Origin: Chelonoidis abingdonii
Taxonomy: Eukaryota > Chordata > Testudines > Testudinidae
NCBI RefSeq assembly: GCF_003597395.2
Contig: NC_133778.1
Location: 27,467,748 to 27,531,747 of the forward strand
Length of the DNA: 64,000 bases
Direction of reading: 5' to 3'
Part shown: one piece after another, positions 22,533 to 36,601 of the stretch
Position numbering within the stretch: the stretch's first letter is position 1
How the letters are laid out: every line of letters starts with the position of its first letter
Notes under the pieces: generated by a model
The model's input: the letters and a program-made list of their open reading frames with translations, nothing else
Database searches by the model: none
What the model was told of the DNA's origin: nothing
Translations under genes and position numbers: made by a program

Positions 22533-25500
22533 GAGCAAAAACATTCAGCTGCTTACCCTTCACTCCTGACTCTTGTTATGACATTGTTGTTACCAGTATC
22601 CAAAATCTGGTCACCTTGTTAAACTTTTAAAAATTAACTACGACAACTTTAAATGGATTGGACCATCAAAGACAACAACAACAAAGTAACAGAACAATCA
22701 AGTTTGTAAGCTACCTTGAGCCTCATTTCAATCGCCAACCAACTTTAGCTCTTCCAACAGACAAAGCACTTTTCAAATCTGTCAGCCACACAAAATATTC
22801 CAGACTTTAAAGGTGCAATAAACACACACAATCACAACAGTTTTTGCAGCTCTATATACCACAGTAATCTTAGTAGTGTCCAGTGACTTTTAGGTAGATA
22901 AGACATTAATTTATCATTTAAAAAAATGAAGCACGCAAAGTAACTTCAGGTCCACTTTATGCAGTAAAAGAAAAAGAAATACCATCACAAACCCTATTTT
23001 TTCCCTTTGCAGGTCAACTTCAAATTAACCAGTATGCTGTAGAAAAGAAATTGAAATATCCTTCTTCTCAAAGCTCTTCTACTATTAAAACAATGATATT
23101 CTCAGACTTTGGTTGTCCGTTAAGCACTACTGTTGATTTTTAAAGCACACCATTTTCTGCTGTCTGACTGTCTATAGATTTGCATTCTGGATCAAAAGTG
23201 CTGATATTTGCAGGCTGAATTTACAATTTATCCCAGTCCTCTAGCTCACTGGCTGGAGGTGCAGCGTAGGCAGGGACATGTTAAAGAGTGCATCTTTTAA
23301 ATGCTAGTGATGATATCAATTCCAACTAGAAGGTGACACTGAATTCTACATTCTTATGACTGTGACCCCTGCAACACATCCAAAATAATATTATTAGTAA
23401 CAAATAAAAGGAGTTTATAGGACTGATGTTTAATGACAGAGATGAACAGGACCTTACATACTGAAGCAATCTCAAAAGACACGAGAAGCAAAGGTTATGG
23501 CTATCAATTCAAAGATGTGAAGAGTTGGTATGATACTTTAAAGGTAAACACTCAGACCTTTTCGTGTTTAAAACACTTTTTAAATTAAGTTCAAAAAGTA
23601 ACCTATTAGTCAGTGATATGAAATGACTTAACTGTGCCTGTTTTTAAGGGATACAGGCATAGGAGGTGCTAAGAATTTATTTTTGACAGGCCAAATTATT
23701 TTCTTATCCTGACGGTACATTTTGCATGGTATAACAGAGCGCAGAATGTGGCCCAGAGAGTTCAGCATGGCCACTCATATCCAACTAATTGAAATGATCT
23801 GAAGATTTAGCAATGTTGAGAGACATGGTACAAAATTACCAGTTAAGCCTATGAAGTCAGCAGAGTCAGAGTTGTATCTGGGGAAGTATCTAATGTACTT
23901 AATGGGGGGGGGGGTAGTTTAGGGGTTGACACACAAATAGTAGGCACACTATTCTTCACAATGATGCCAGCTTCTACTTTTATTAAAATACTTTTACAGG
24001 ATATCCCCGGAAAGCTAGTCAGCTTGTTTACTATGGGGCCTTGTCTAAGAGCAGCTCAAAGTTATTATACAGTATGTAGAGCAGGACAATACGATTATAG
24101 TATAAGCTACCAGCATGCAGTAAATCATGTCAAAGCTTCATGTTACACCTGATTAATCAGCTGGTTCCAATACTACAAAATGATCCAAGAGCATTTGCTT
24201 TAAAATACTGTAGGTGAGAGTGGTTGGACAATTAATGTCACCTGAAAGTGTTATATAAGATAGTGTGTTTGTGTATCATTAGAGGAGTATTACTGGGGCT
24301 GTGTTTTAAGATGATGTGGATCATACTCCCAGTATTCTCTGGTGTCGTGTTCCTCTAAAGTGGATTCCATTTAAGTGCTTCATTTACTGGAGCAAATTCA
24401 CATAATCTTCACATCCCTGGTGCATCACTTAAACTTTTATTACAACTACTGCTGAGTTCTGCTTCACCAAACACTTGCAAAATGTTATCAGAGTCAAATC
24501 AGACCTGAAAATGGCTTGTGCCAGTTGAACTCAATTTGCTTAGCAAGTTTTTGTGTTTCTACTTAATGCCTTAAACAAACATATCCTCTTAAAATCAAAA
24601 TAGAGCATACACCTCCTGCAAAACGTAAGGCCCTATGGGTGGGCCAAATACCAAAATTTGTACATGGACAAATTGCAGACAATGGGAGCCTTGTCTGTGT
24701 GAGAACATCAAGCTGTGCTCATTAGCAATATATATACTGTATTATTATAAATCCATCTATAAAACGGGCAAATCCCCAAAACATCCTAGGCTTTCATACA
24801 ATGCAGCAAAGAAAATTTGTGTATTTGATATACAATGTAATAGACCAGCCAAACTGGAGACTCAGTTACGTTACAGCCTAGGCAAATAATGTGACAGCAG
24901 AAGGGCTAGTCACATTAGCAATAATTTAATATAGGAATGCTTATACGATTTTTATTCGAGTTGTCAGTTCAAAAGCCTCATGCCTACTGAACTGATTGGT
25001 ACATGTCTTTTAGTGGAGCAGACAAGGAAAGGCTCGGTTTTATGGATACTACTGGTTTTATGCTAATAAAGTTCCTTTTGTAAAATCCCAACTGCTAGAC
25101 AGACAATCTCATATGTATTCTTCCTTACGGATAGTGAAGTCACGTACATTCCTCCACACCCTCTATGGGCTTCTGCATCCTTTGCAAACAGCACACCTGT
25201 TTACGTATTACATTCTGATTTGACATGAAATGCTCACCACATTTTTTAAGCGCAATGTCTCACAATTATTAAGCTCCATACTCAGTAAAGGCAAGTAATT
25301 TATAAATATTTCAGCTTTACTCCTTGTTGCATACATTAAAGTCGATTTGCACTTCACCACTCTGTACTAATTGTAGCTTGATTTGGTGAAGTGCTCCTTC
25401 CACTCAGCCCATTCGTTGGCTTTATCAAATTCAGAGCCTTACAGAGAACTGAACATTAGCCTGTTTTCTCTTGTTTATTCAGAATGAGTCAACTTCTGAT

Positions 25501-27539
25501 GTGTCATGTACAGTAGCTATGGTGAAGAAACACAGAGTCCCTTTAGTCTAACACCAAAGAAGGAATTTTATTAGAATAAGGAGAACAGGATTATTGCTAA
25601 AGCTATTGGCAGAATGTCCAGGCCACATGGATTTTCTTACCTGGAAAGCCATTTGTTTAATTCTTCACTTTCCCGCATGTGCGTTTCCACGGCAAAACTA
25701 CAAATGGCATAGCAACTGTTATTAGCAACCGGAGTTCCCTTTATTCCATCTCCTTGTTTTGGTAGAAATATGTGGAATGTGATTATCTTTCCATTACAAT
25801 GGAAGAAGAATGGCAACTGTAAAAAATAAGTGCTGAGGAAATGGGATGATACAACAAGAACATGCAAACTCTGTAACAGTCTGGACATGTTGGTCACCTG
25901 TAAGCCAGTGACCTGCAAAGATGAGGCGGGGTAGGGGATGTGGAAGACAGTACATTGATGATCATGGACAAGAGATCGTTATAAACAGATCATCAATGAA
26001 TGCAAAGTCCTGTGGCTAGACAGTTCAATAGTGTTCACAGGTAAACCATCAAAACGAGTCCAGAACCCTCATGGGATAAAGAATAGACTGAGCTCAGCCT
26101 GAAAGCTCTCATGATTTGACCATGATAATGATGTCCTCACCATACCACCAATCCTGCATGGCTGCAAAGAATTGTGAGGTGGGTGTCATGATAAGAAACC
26201 AGTGTTTTCTTGAGTAGAGGGAGACTAGTGGGCTCATTGCTGGGAGAGAAACTCACAGTAGGGATAGGTGGGATCCTGGCTGCTAGGTGAGGGGTTGGTA
26301 CTGGGGTGAGGACTGGAGGTACTGGAAAGGCTGTTTTTGGATAGAATGGCTGATGCTTGCTGAAGAAGATGCTTCTCTTCTTGGTCTCCAAACTGCATAG
26401 TGCTCAGCTCTGGAGACTGCACTGCTTTGCTTCAAGAGGTGGTGAATCCGTTTCCCCAGCCTCTAATAGTGCCAACTTTCCTACCCCAGAGCAAAACACT
26501 GAACATGTGAGGGGGAAGAGGGAGAGGTCCACCCTAATGGCATTTGGCAGTAGGAGCCATCAGATTTTTCTCTGAGGTTATATTCCAACCACTAGCTATC
26601 AGCTGTGCCCTCATAACATGCTCAAGGATAGAACCTACCAGTTAAGAAACACTACACAGAAGTTGCTATTGAGCCAATCCTTGTGGCTAGAGGTTATACT
26701 GGCAGCTCAAAAAAGGAGCTGTCTCAGCTACTCATACACAACTAGACCTGACTGGGAGACTGTCGGTTGTCACAGCCCTAGTGCCATTAGTAGCAGCTTG
26801 AGCAGCATTAACTCCTACAGATGTGATCTGGTGTCTTCTAAAAGTAAAGGGACCTACAGCCATGCATGGCTCTGAGCAAACTGTGAATGAATGCCTCCTA
26901 GTCTTTTGGGGGCAGGGGTGGGGAGGGGGGGAAAAAAAAAAATCACTGACAAGTTTTCAATCACATTTTCAAGACCATCTTCGAAAGGAAAAGGACTAGG
27001 AATGTGGGAGGCCTTGTTTTTAAAATAGATTCTCCTTTAGATTTCCTTATCCTCCTATGCGATGCGTTGGTGCCGTAATCATGAGCTTTGCAGGATCTCA
27101 CAGACTGGCTTTTAACTGTACTATTCAAATCCAGCCAGGGCTGGGTTGGAACAGAGCAGGTGCTTAACAGTACACAAAAGAATCACAGGGGTTTGGCACA
27201 GTGAAGAAGCATGTCACATCAAACTAATGCTGCAGACAGAATTTACACAGGAACAAGAACTGTTCAAGTAAATCTGAGTATCCCTGTTAAGCCATTTGAC
27301 TGGGGGCCCAGCTACAAGGCCCAGGCATGTGACATACCTTTTCCTTTCAACTAGCGCTAAAATGCCCTATTCTGCTAACTGAGGTGTTTAGTCCTGCTGA
27401 GCAAGGTGAAAAAAAAAAAATGGACCCAAGAGTGGTGTCTGCAGGAGTTCATTACAGGGTTTTTTACTCACCACTGGTGCACCTCCTTGTGGCTACAGCT
27501 AAGGATTAGCTTCACCCAGTCTAATATACCCGCTTTCTG
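22533..27539. other. No gene recognised
   Basis: This is long A+T-rich sequence. A run of 11 G lies at 23904-23914 and a G/A-rich tract at about 26908-26942. Short open frames have no domain that I recognise. No clear transposon end was found. Confidence 0.4.
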
Positions 27540-28165
27540 TCTCTTGTTCACACTGAGACTCTCTTGTGCTCCAGGAATTACAGTGCTCCCTCTTCATGGT
27601 GTGAGTCTCTCAGCAGTACATTACAGTTCCCCCCCTTCCAGGGTATCAAAGTCTCACTGGACTGGTTGACCCAATATTGTTCTTAGAAGCCCTTCAATCC
27701 AAGGCTATGTCACTTCCCAGCTAGCTGATAGGGGAATCTGGGCCCTCCCACCACTCTGAGTTCCACCTCAGGTACCCCTGAATCAGCAACTAAGCGCTGC
27801 AATATCCCAAACCTTCTTGCCATTTCCCTGAGACTTTTCCTATTCCACCCCTATTGGGCTTCTGGTCCAGCACCCTTCTTGGTAAACCCTTCCTCCAGGG
27901 CCAGGATCCCAGGACTTTTACTCTCCTCCTGGCTCTCCTCATTCCCCCACCTAGAGAACAGCTGTAAGTTTCCACACTACAGACCCTTCTGTCCTTGCTT
28001 GGCATTATACCAGCCTCATCTGCTCAGCTGGGCTCCATCCTCCATTAGGGATTGTCTATCAAGCCTAGCTCTCCCTCAGGTGTGGCCTATCAGGTTACTT
28101 AGCACCTTCTGAGCCAAATTAACCCTTTTGGGGATAGAGTGGGGTGAACACCCCACCATAGGGAT
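27540..28165. repeat. Possible LTR-like repeat
   Basis: A C/T-rich block with a change of composition ends at the region ATTAACCCTTTTGGGG near 28118, a style common in reptile retroviral LTRs. No paired LTR or duplication was found. Confidence 0.3.
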
Positions 28166-31100
28166 TTAGGGTGAAAGCTTCCTGTCAAAGAGGAAGAAGA
28201 GGGAACACTGTGATCTACTCCAGACAGGGGAGACATTCTGATTCTTCAGTGTGTTTAAGTGTGTTCAGCAGAGCTCTCATTTAGCGTGCAACACCTTTTG
28301 TTGCACACTACCTGGCCCTAGAGAATGTACTATAAAGATCTTGCTGCTGCTGGTGGGTGGGCCCCCTTGACCTGGGGCTGCCTACAGCTGGAGGTTTGGC
28401 AGCCTGCCTGAACTAACATGGGGTAGGAAGAATGTAATCACCTGTTTTGAAATCTTACCAGGCTGTTAGGACTAACACAAAGTACCATGTACTTATCACT
28501 ACAAGTAGTCACAACTTTAGATACCAAGTATCAGTGGCTTAGGAACAAGGCGATAGTCACATTATAAATGTCATAGATGAGGTTAGAGCTCTCTAGATTA
28601 AGTAGAACCTCAGTTTTAAATCATAGCCAAAAAAAAATTAAATAAAATAAAGCCTCAAGCATCTTAGTCCACCTCAGCAGCATGCTGGAGATTGGTTTAG
28701 TATGGATTCATGAAGGATACTCACTAATGGAAGCACTAGTCTTCAGGATTTGTCAGCATCCTTCAATAGGGTGAGATATATTAATCATTTTTAGGAATTC
28801 ACAATTTTTTAATTTAAATTGCTATAGAACCTTCCAGCCCAATCACACTATTATTTCTCAGCCTGGATGGAACATATTAACTTGCATATAGAAAAAAAAA
28901 TAAGGGCAAAACAGGAGAAGAGTGGGGGCAGGAAAGACATTGCAGAATTAATGAATATCAGATTCAGCAAAGATATTTCAGTCTGCTCAGCTCTGAAAAA
29001 ATCTGTAAAACTCCTCAACAATACAGCATCATGCTTCAGCAGCCAGCCTTGATGAGCCTCTGACTTTCATTATCTTTCAACATCAACTTTAAGGTGTTTG
29101 GGTCTTTGAAATTTCAGCTCTCTCTCAAATATTTTTTGACTCAAACAGGCTCTACTCTTTGCCTTGACCAGGCATTTGTGAAAATCCATAAATGGAAGCA
29201 GAGGTATGTGCCTATCCTGATGTTGTCAAACTCAGCAACTAAGCAGAAATATTACTTACAGGTGATTTTTTCCAGTCTCTGTGGCCTTTGCCCACAGCAT
29301 AAAATACCAAGCTGGTGATGCACTAACACCACCTTTTCCTGTTGAGATGTGCTGTACCATTCCACAGCATGTTTCCAAGAATTTCACAAAGTACTTGTTT
29401 GTAATGATTCACTCTGCATAGGAATTCTTAAGATAAAATTGGACAGAAACTGCTGTAGTTCTTTCAAATGTATCTCTACGCTTTATAAATTGCCTTTCAA
29501 TATTATTAGCATAGACAAAACTAAAAGTGACAAGGATTTTTGCCCGAAGCAGTTGTATACATAGTATAGTATATTACAACTATAGCATTCGTTGATTTTT
29601 TTAGAGCCATTTCAAAAAGCAGCAGCAGATTTTCCCTAAATAATAAAACCCAGGGGTTTAGCAGGTTCACTACTCTCCTTTAGCCATATATATTTCTGGA
29701 TCAAAAATTTTTGAATGTAAAAGTGATCCTCATGCTTGAGCTTCCCTGCTTTTAAACAGTCTCCATTTATACTCTCAATAGTGCATATGAGACATGCCTG
29801 TTTTACAGTAATAAAGAGGTAAATGCTCTCTCCTTCAGAGTCCATTCCTATTGTTAGACCGCAGTCTGTATCCATTGCTGTTCAAAGCCATGGTCCTAAT
29901 TTTCAAAGCCCTAGCTACATCAGCAGCCACATCTCAATCTACAACTCAACAAGTCAGCTGCACTCCTCTCGGAAAAGATAATGTAAAGATCCCAGGACAA
30001 AGCATAAAAAGAAATTATCCCTGGGCCTTCTCTCCTTAACCCTCAGCCATGGCCCCTAAATCGGCAGCAGAGATACGAAGTGGGTTAGAAGGAGTTGTGT
30101 TGGCTCTGCACTACCGGATTATCATCCCTGGCTCAGGGCCACTTCAGACAGGAAATGCAGCAAAAAGCAGCCACAGCATAGGGCCTAAATGTATAATTTT
30201 AAAATGTCAGGTGAGGAGTACAACTTTAAGACCTCTGCTGACAATGTGGGGTTACTATGCCTTTGGTCTGTTAAAGTTCAAATGGCAGAGTTCCTAAGAG
30301 CCTCCAGCTGGAATTGGCTGTAGAACTAACAGGATCTGTGGGTTATATACTTATTTCCCTTGTAAACAAGGAGAGTCCTCACTATGCAAACTTAACTGTT
30401 TTGTTGTTGTTTCTTGTTGCTGTTATTCTGATCCCATTAGAGCCACCACAGTAAAATTAACACCCTTAATTGGATTTTGAGAAATAGAAGTAATCTCCTT
30501 TTTCAAAACTATATAGCTGATGAGGGTCGGTTTGTTTTTTTTGCAAAAATACCTTCCTGAAAGAAGACCCGTGCCCATTCCTGTACAGTACAGCAAGATA
30601 ACAAGAGTACAGGGATTGTGCTTTCCTTTTTTAAAATCATCATATTGGGCAGGAGCAATTTGTGCTGACAAAGAAGATAAAATGGGGTGACAGAATTCAA
30701 CATGTCTTGAAGAAACAAGGTTAAACATTTGGGCTTAACCCTGACTGACTATTCAGCTCCCTGTCAAAAAAGCCCATTAGAGGAACACTCACAAGAAAGT
30801 TTGGTACCAATTGTGGGAGCTTAGGGACTTCTTATGATGAAGGAGAGGAAGTCTAGCCTTCTCCAGTCCTCCTAAAAATCAGCACTGAGCTCTTTCAACT
30901 TATCTTTTAATTGAACATAAATTTGGCAGCAATTATAATCAAGCGATACTATGGCAAGTTTAAGCATGTGTTTGTGAGTGGAATGTTACTACTTCTGTAT
31001 AATCAACATGATGTTGCCATCATTATTTCTGACTACATTACCCTGCCACTAATGCCACACCTACTATATTTTCAGCATTATGATTTTTTTTTTTTAAAGA

Positions 31101-32584
31101 AAAGGGTGATGCAATTGCAAAAACCCTACATCACACCCAATCAAATAAAGCAAAGGACTCTTCTAGAAGTGACTCTTGTTCAATGCAAACTAATAGATTT
31201 ACACCACACCCTTTTTGTCATAAAAGTGTTTGATGCCAAATCATACACCGATCTGGCATCTATGTTTAACACTACGAATTACTAAACTGAAAGCAAATAT
31301 GTTTCAACATTATTGTTACAGGTCATGGAGGTTGGCTGACAAAGTGAAAGAATTTAATTATACAATTCTACATCATGTGTCATCACTACCTGAATATGTG
31401 AAATGCATCTAATTAAGCAATAAGAGCCAGTGATTCCTACTTATTAGAGCACCTAGGGTGTGTTGAGAACAAGTGAAGACTAAATTCTTCCAGAGCACCC
31501 AGTACATATGCAAATTAGTATTGTAAAATGTTGTGAAGTATCCTCTTGCTATTATGATGGCCCCAATTCAGCAACGTGTATAAACCTGTGCCTCACTTGA
31601 AGCACACTAGTCATCCCACTATCTTTAACTGGACTACTCACATCCTTAAAACTAAGCATGTCCTTAGAAACCCAGATGAACTGTGGGCAGTATGGCATTC
31701 GGAAAACAGATGTGTCCTAAAATTATAGAGATTATTGTAATCTCATAAACTAGATATGGGAAAGGTCATTACCTCATCTTCTCCATATCCATGCTAGGGC
31801 AGTCTTGTTCCCTACAGAGCACTACTTCACAATGATAAATTATTATTTTCATACTCTGTGTGCAGGTTAGAAGGAAGAGGATGAAGTAGGAGAAAAAGAA
31901 AAATTAGGAACAGCAGATGAAGCAAATTATGGAGAACAGAAGAATCTATTTTGATGCAACTCAGTTTTGCCTCTGGTGCTTAGAAAATGAAAGGCACATC
32001 AGAAATACTTCTGGGAGATATAATCAATCTGAGTGGTTTGTAATACATAAAGATGGGCTCAAGCTATTAAACTGAGATTTGGATTTTGAGGGTGCTTGGA
32101 TTTTAAGGTTTGATGTCCTGGAAGCCACCAAAGGTGGCTACATACATAAACTTAGGAAACTCTCCTTTCCAATGGTAAAGTAGAGCTACCTGAACAATTA
32201 ATAGTATTTATGGTGTTAAGGTGCCCAGAACTGTACATACTATTCAACTGTTGTAGGTGTGGTCTGACCTGGTTCTCTATTCTGTTATATGATGCCTCTT
32301 CACACGAACTCCAAAAGAAACATAGGCTGGTTTTTGGTGCAATGTAGCACTGGAAACTTGTGTTAATTCGCTCCCCACTGTTACCACTAGGGAGATGTCG
32401 TCCTAAACAGAGACTAACTAACCCCTCATGTGTTCTTTTACTAAAGTTCCTTAGCTGTTATTTGGTACGTATTTTGTTATGGTTGTGATCAGATCTTTTA
32501 CTTGGAAAAAATAGAGTGGACAGTGGTATAGCGCTAATTACATGGCTGGATTAGCAATAATAAATACTTATTGGATAAAAGACA
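28166..32584. other. No gene recognised
   Basis: No exon or RNA gene is evident. The segment 32200-32280 (GTGCCCAGAACTGTACATAC) resembles CR1 3' sequence but is too short to assign firmly. A 124-codon open frame at 30911-31285 is A+T-rich and unrecognised. Confidence 0.4.
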
Positions 32585-32745
32585 CTAGGTAAGGGCATAA
32601 CTGCAAGACCTTTACAAGCAGTAATAAAGCAGCACAACAACTTCACAAGGTAAGTATGAATAGTCTCATTTTACAGATGGAAAACTGAGGCACAGAGATG
32701 CTAAAAGAGTTGCCCAAAGTTGTAATTAGACAGTGTCAGGGCCCT
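32585..32745 (+). repeat. MIR SINE
   Basis: The conserved MIR core is easy to see: TCATTTTACAGATGGAAAAC, then TGAGGCACAGAGATGCTAAA and GTTGCCCAAAG. It is preceded by AACTTCACAAGGTAAGTA, matching the upstream MIR part. It is an ancient amniote tRNA-derived SINE, and its presence is consistent with a slowly evolving genome. Confidence 0.85.
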
Positions 32746-32865
32746 GAAGAAAATCCAAAAAACCTAAATGGGCAGGTAGCTTGTGTGCTATGATCGTTGC
32801 TTATCATCTCATTGCTACATTTTGTTTCCCTCCTCCGTTTGTCGTATCCATCTCATACTTAGATT

Positions 32866-32972
32866 ATAAGCAATTTGAGGAAGGGACTCTCTCTTTATGT
32901 TTGTGCAGTGCCTAGCACAGCGGGCCTGGGGCATGTAGGCACTACCACAACACAAATAATAAATGGTAATAA
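32866..32972 (+). repeat. Old LINE (CR1/L3-type) 3' end
   Basis: AGATTATAAGCAATTTGAGG is followed by TGTGCAGTGCCTAGCACAG and an AATAATAAATGG tail. This is the familiar amniote GCCTAGCACA repeat end. Confidence 0.5.
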
Positions 32973-34480
32973 TGATCCTGACTTCAAGTCATGTGCTGTA
33001 AGCACTGGTTGTATGGGAGGGAATAATTGCAATATAGAACTCATTGTCCATTATGCATTAATTAGGCAGAAGATTTGCTTATATAATAGACCTGAATCCC
33101 ACTTACTATAAATAATCTCTGTGGTAGAACCTCTTGTCCAGGACAAACAAGTATTCCCATCTGTGATTAAAATGGACAAGATTTAATAAACAAACCAACA
33201 AACTGTGTGTGTGTGTCTGGTTGGTATCTACATAGTGTCCTCAAGCAAACAGCATGACAAATGAAACTTCTCTCCCTTTAGCCTTTATTACAAGGAAGAA
33301 ACACTGCTTATTACTATTATCAGTCAGACATAATGTCATATACAAGTCTGAACCCTGATGCAAGAGCCAATAATCCAGCACATTTAGAAACTGAACTTTG
33401 CTCCTGCAGTCCTTAGGGTCGTTATTGAGAATTTGATGAATAACAGGAGAATTATTCTTCCTTGCCTGATATTTATAGGCTAAGGGAATTATGTGCAATG
33501 CTTCTTGCTGGATCTCCCAGGGTAAAATCCTGCTCTCATATCTTCGTGGTAGACCACCTTGGATATTCTTTTTTGTGTGTTTGGGTAGAAGTCCTATTGA
33601 TGCCAATGGGTGTCACGCGCATCTGAGACTAAAAATTTTTGCCAGCAGTTTGTAAATACTTACATAGATAGCAGATCTAATAAAAGGTGTGCATTTTCAG
33701 ACTGGAATAAACTGGATTTGTATTTGGTTACCAGATTATTTGTTCAGACTTCTTTTAAAAGGTACTTAACATGTTTTCCACTGGAATATCGTTTACATAA
33801 CCTAAGTGATGGGTCCAAACCAGAAACTTCAGATCTAGCTTCAAATTTCCCCAATATTTCCAAATCTGGAATTTTGGCTTGAACTTGTCTCTATAGAATT
33901 CATTTAAGAAAAACTGTATATGGGCATATATGGCTAATACTTATTGATAGATCTCACTAAATGTTATGCATTGATGTAATAGCAAGAAATCTGATGGCCG
34001 TAACATTTTTTAATCTCATGCATGTTGTCAGAAGCATGGTATTAAGTGTCCTCTGCTGGCAGCTTTTCTCATAACAACCTGAAGCTGGGAGTGTTTTCAA
34101 AAAGAGAACACGACACACAATCTCTGTGGACCCAATTCTCCACTGCTTTGCACCTTGTGTAGTCACTAACACCTATTCAAAATGGCTGTAAAAATATCAC
34201 CAGATCAGAATTTACCACTTAGACATACCAATTTATATTCACTTTGCACAGACGAAAAGGCTTGATCCTGTGCCTATTGAAGTCAGTGGGGCAGATTCTC
34301 CATTGTATTATGGCTATAATGCTCTGGCACTGCCAAGGGACTTTAAAGTCTCCAGATACAGTCCCCAGGGAATTCCCCCAGCCCAAGCACAAAGGGGTGC
34401 AGGTATGTAGGAGTCTGGCTGGAGAGCTGCACCACTCTGGCTGGCTATTCCCAACTGCTGAAAGCCCTCTTGGGAATGGG
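32973..34480. other. No gene recognised
   Basis: I see nothing beyond short GT repeats (33203-33215) and two diverged GAAGTCAATGG-type motifs (33590-33610, 34275-34290). Confidence 0.4.
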
Positions 34481-35997
34481 TAGGGTGACCATATTTCCCT
34501 ATGTTGAATATGGAACACCTTGTAAAACTGCTCATATTCAACAGCAATCAATCAGAACTATGCAGTAGTCACCACAGCATGCTATAAAAACTCCAGAGCC
34601 CAGCAGGGAAAGGGGGGCTTGGGCATAGACATAGTATGACTTCTATTTTGGTGGGCAGGGACAGGCAGGGCTCAAGCCAGCTCCACATGGCGAGTCCAGG
34701 GAGGGAGTGCCACTTTCACCCCGACTCACCTCAGTGTTTTGCCTGTCTTGGTTGTGACGGGAGGGAGGCACAACCAAAACTTATAACTCAAAAGGTGTGC
34801 GGCAGGGGTTCAGTCCAAAAAGTTTGAAAACAGCTCAGGGTGCAGGGAAGGGGATAGCTGGGGGCTGTGTCGGGGGAGGAGGTAGTTCAGGATGCAGGGA
34901 GGGGGGTAGCTAGGGGCTGTGTGCACGGAAGAGGGTAGGGGTGCAGGAAGCAGTCCCTGTTCCCTGAGGGCTCTGCCAGCCCCACCCCTATTGCTCTCAC
35001 CGGCTGTGTGAGAAAAGGTAGCTGGGAGCTGAGCAGCAGCCAGCAGGAGAGGCGGGAACACCATGGCTGCCTGCTCCATGGCACCAGCCAAAGGAACAGC
35101 TGCCCTGCACTGCCTGGCTCCAGCTTCCCACCTACAAACTGCCCCGAGGGCAGAGAGAGAAGGAGGTGTGGGGGGGTGTCTGGAGCTGCCCCCGGGACAC
35201 TCCTTCACATTCACTGCAGTTTGGGGTGGCAACATTCCCAGTGCCCCCCAACTCTGCCCATGGGCTATGGGGGCTTCTGCCCCATGGAGAGCATAGGGAA
35301 TCCAAGATTCAGCCCCATGGCTCCTGCCTTCAGCCTTACAGAGATCGTCAGGGCTCAGGCATTCAGCCCCGCAGCGGGCAAAAGGAATCAGGGCTTCAGC
35401 CCCCCCACCCCACAATTCTGGCTTGAGCCCTGTGGCAGGCACTCGGAATTGGGGCTTCAGGCCCCCTGTGGCTCCAGCTTCAGCTCTGGAGTGGGTGTCA
35501 AGAATCAGGGCTCCACTCCCCCACCCCCACCCCCGCTCTGGCTTCAGCCCCATGGCAGGACCTGGGAATCGGGGCTTCAGTCCCTCCAAGGCTCTTGCTT
35601 CAGCCCCACGGAGGGTGCCATGGATCGGGGTTGCAGCCCCACAGAGGGCACTGGGGCACAGGCTCTGGGTTTCAGCATCAGCTCTCAGTGATCCCCCCAT
35701 CCCGAAAGCACTTGCAGACCCCGAGAACCCCTGCTTAAGATTTCACATGGCGAGGGGTGACACACACCCCTAGCCCCTCACACACAAGGCTGCCTCTTGT
35801 CCTACCTGATGTGTCATCTTCCTGCCCCTCCACCCAACCTGAGGCCACCATGTGCTCTCACTGCTGAGCCACAAACAAGACGCGGCTGGGGCTGCACTGA
35901 CCGACCACTGACTGACCAGCAGGGGGAGCAGAAAATACAGGACAACCTGACCCTTTAAAAAAAAAAAAAAAAGAGGCAGGACACCTGCAATAGGGCT
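34481..35997. mobile_element. Tc1/mariner-like non-autonomous element carrying a tandem array
   Basis: The left end TAGGGTGACCATATTTCCC belongs to the same terminus family as the 117-bp MITE at 48684-48800. A degenerate right side near 35935-35997 includes AGGACAACCTGACCC and a run of A. The interior holds the G+C-rich array at 35298-35690. The right boundary is uncertain. Confidence 0.4.
35298..35690. repeat. Degenerate G+C-rich tandem array, about 60-bp units
   Basis: Units begin with GAATC or a close variant at 35298, 35385, 35446, 35502, 35566 and 35622. Each continues with GGGCTTCAGCCC-like sequence and a second TTCAGCCCC box. The spacing is 56-64 bp after the first unit. The array keeps long frames open on both strands without encoding a known protein. 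Confidence 0.75.
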
Positions 35998-36001
35998 TAA
36001 A

Positions 36002-36601
36002 TACAGTAACTCCTCACTTAACGTTGTTGGGGAGGAAGGGGGAGCCAGTGCACCGAGTCCTCGCTTCTTCCCCCTCCCTCCTTCCAAAATGCTGCAAGCC
36101 AGCTGATTGCCCTGGGCAGGAAGGAGGTGGGAGGACTGAGGATTCAGTGCACCTCCACTCCCTCTCCTGCCAGCGGCAATCAGCTGGCTTGCGGTGTTTT
36201 GGGGGTGGGGAGGAGGGAGGACTCAGTGCACAGGCTCCCCCCTCTCTCCCCTACTCAGCAATCAGCTGCCTTGGAATTTGGAAGGAGGGGAGGGAGAGGG
36301 GAGGAGCCAGGATGCAGTAAGCAAAGTAAAGAGGGAGGAGGTGAGAGGGAGAAGAGGTGGATTAAGGGTGGAGGCTTATGAGAAGGAGTGGAGTGGGCAG
36401 GCTGAAGGTTGTAGTCCCCCGCCTCTGGTGCTTGCAGAGTAGGGGGAAGCTGCCCTGGAACCTAACCCCCCTATTTACATTAATTCTTATGGGAAAATTG
36501 GAATTGCTTAACATCGTTTCACTTAAAGTCACACTTTTCAGGAACACAACCACAGCACAGTTTGAGTCGGGAAAGTAGCAGTGAACTGAGGTCTTGGTGT
36601 A
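36002..36601. mobile_element. Tc1/mariner-like MITE (TACAGTAACTCCTC family)
   Basis: The left end is TACAGTAACTCCTCACTTAA. The right side has CTTATGGGAAAATTGGAATT and CACTTTTCAGGAACACAAC, ending in a decayed inverted copy of the terminus at 36580-36601. It is the same family as 53834-54573. A TA flank suggests a TA-specific transposase. Confidence 0.65.

Noticed and set aside
30911..31285. 124-codon A+T-rich open frame
   Set aside because: No domain, and its codon usage is unlike that of the STAT4 exons. Likely chance.
34810..35700. 296-codon open frame on the minus strand, with a 227-codon frame on the plus strand
   Set aside because: Both are produced by the G+C-rich tandem array at 35298-35690. 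No recognisable domain, and the protein is low-complexity.
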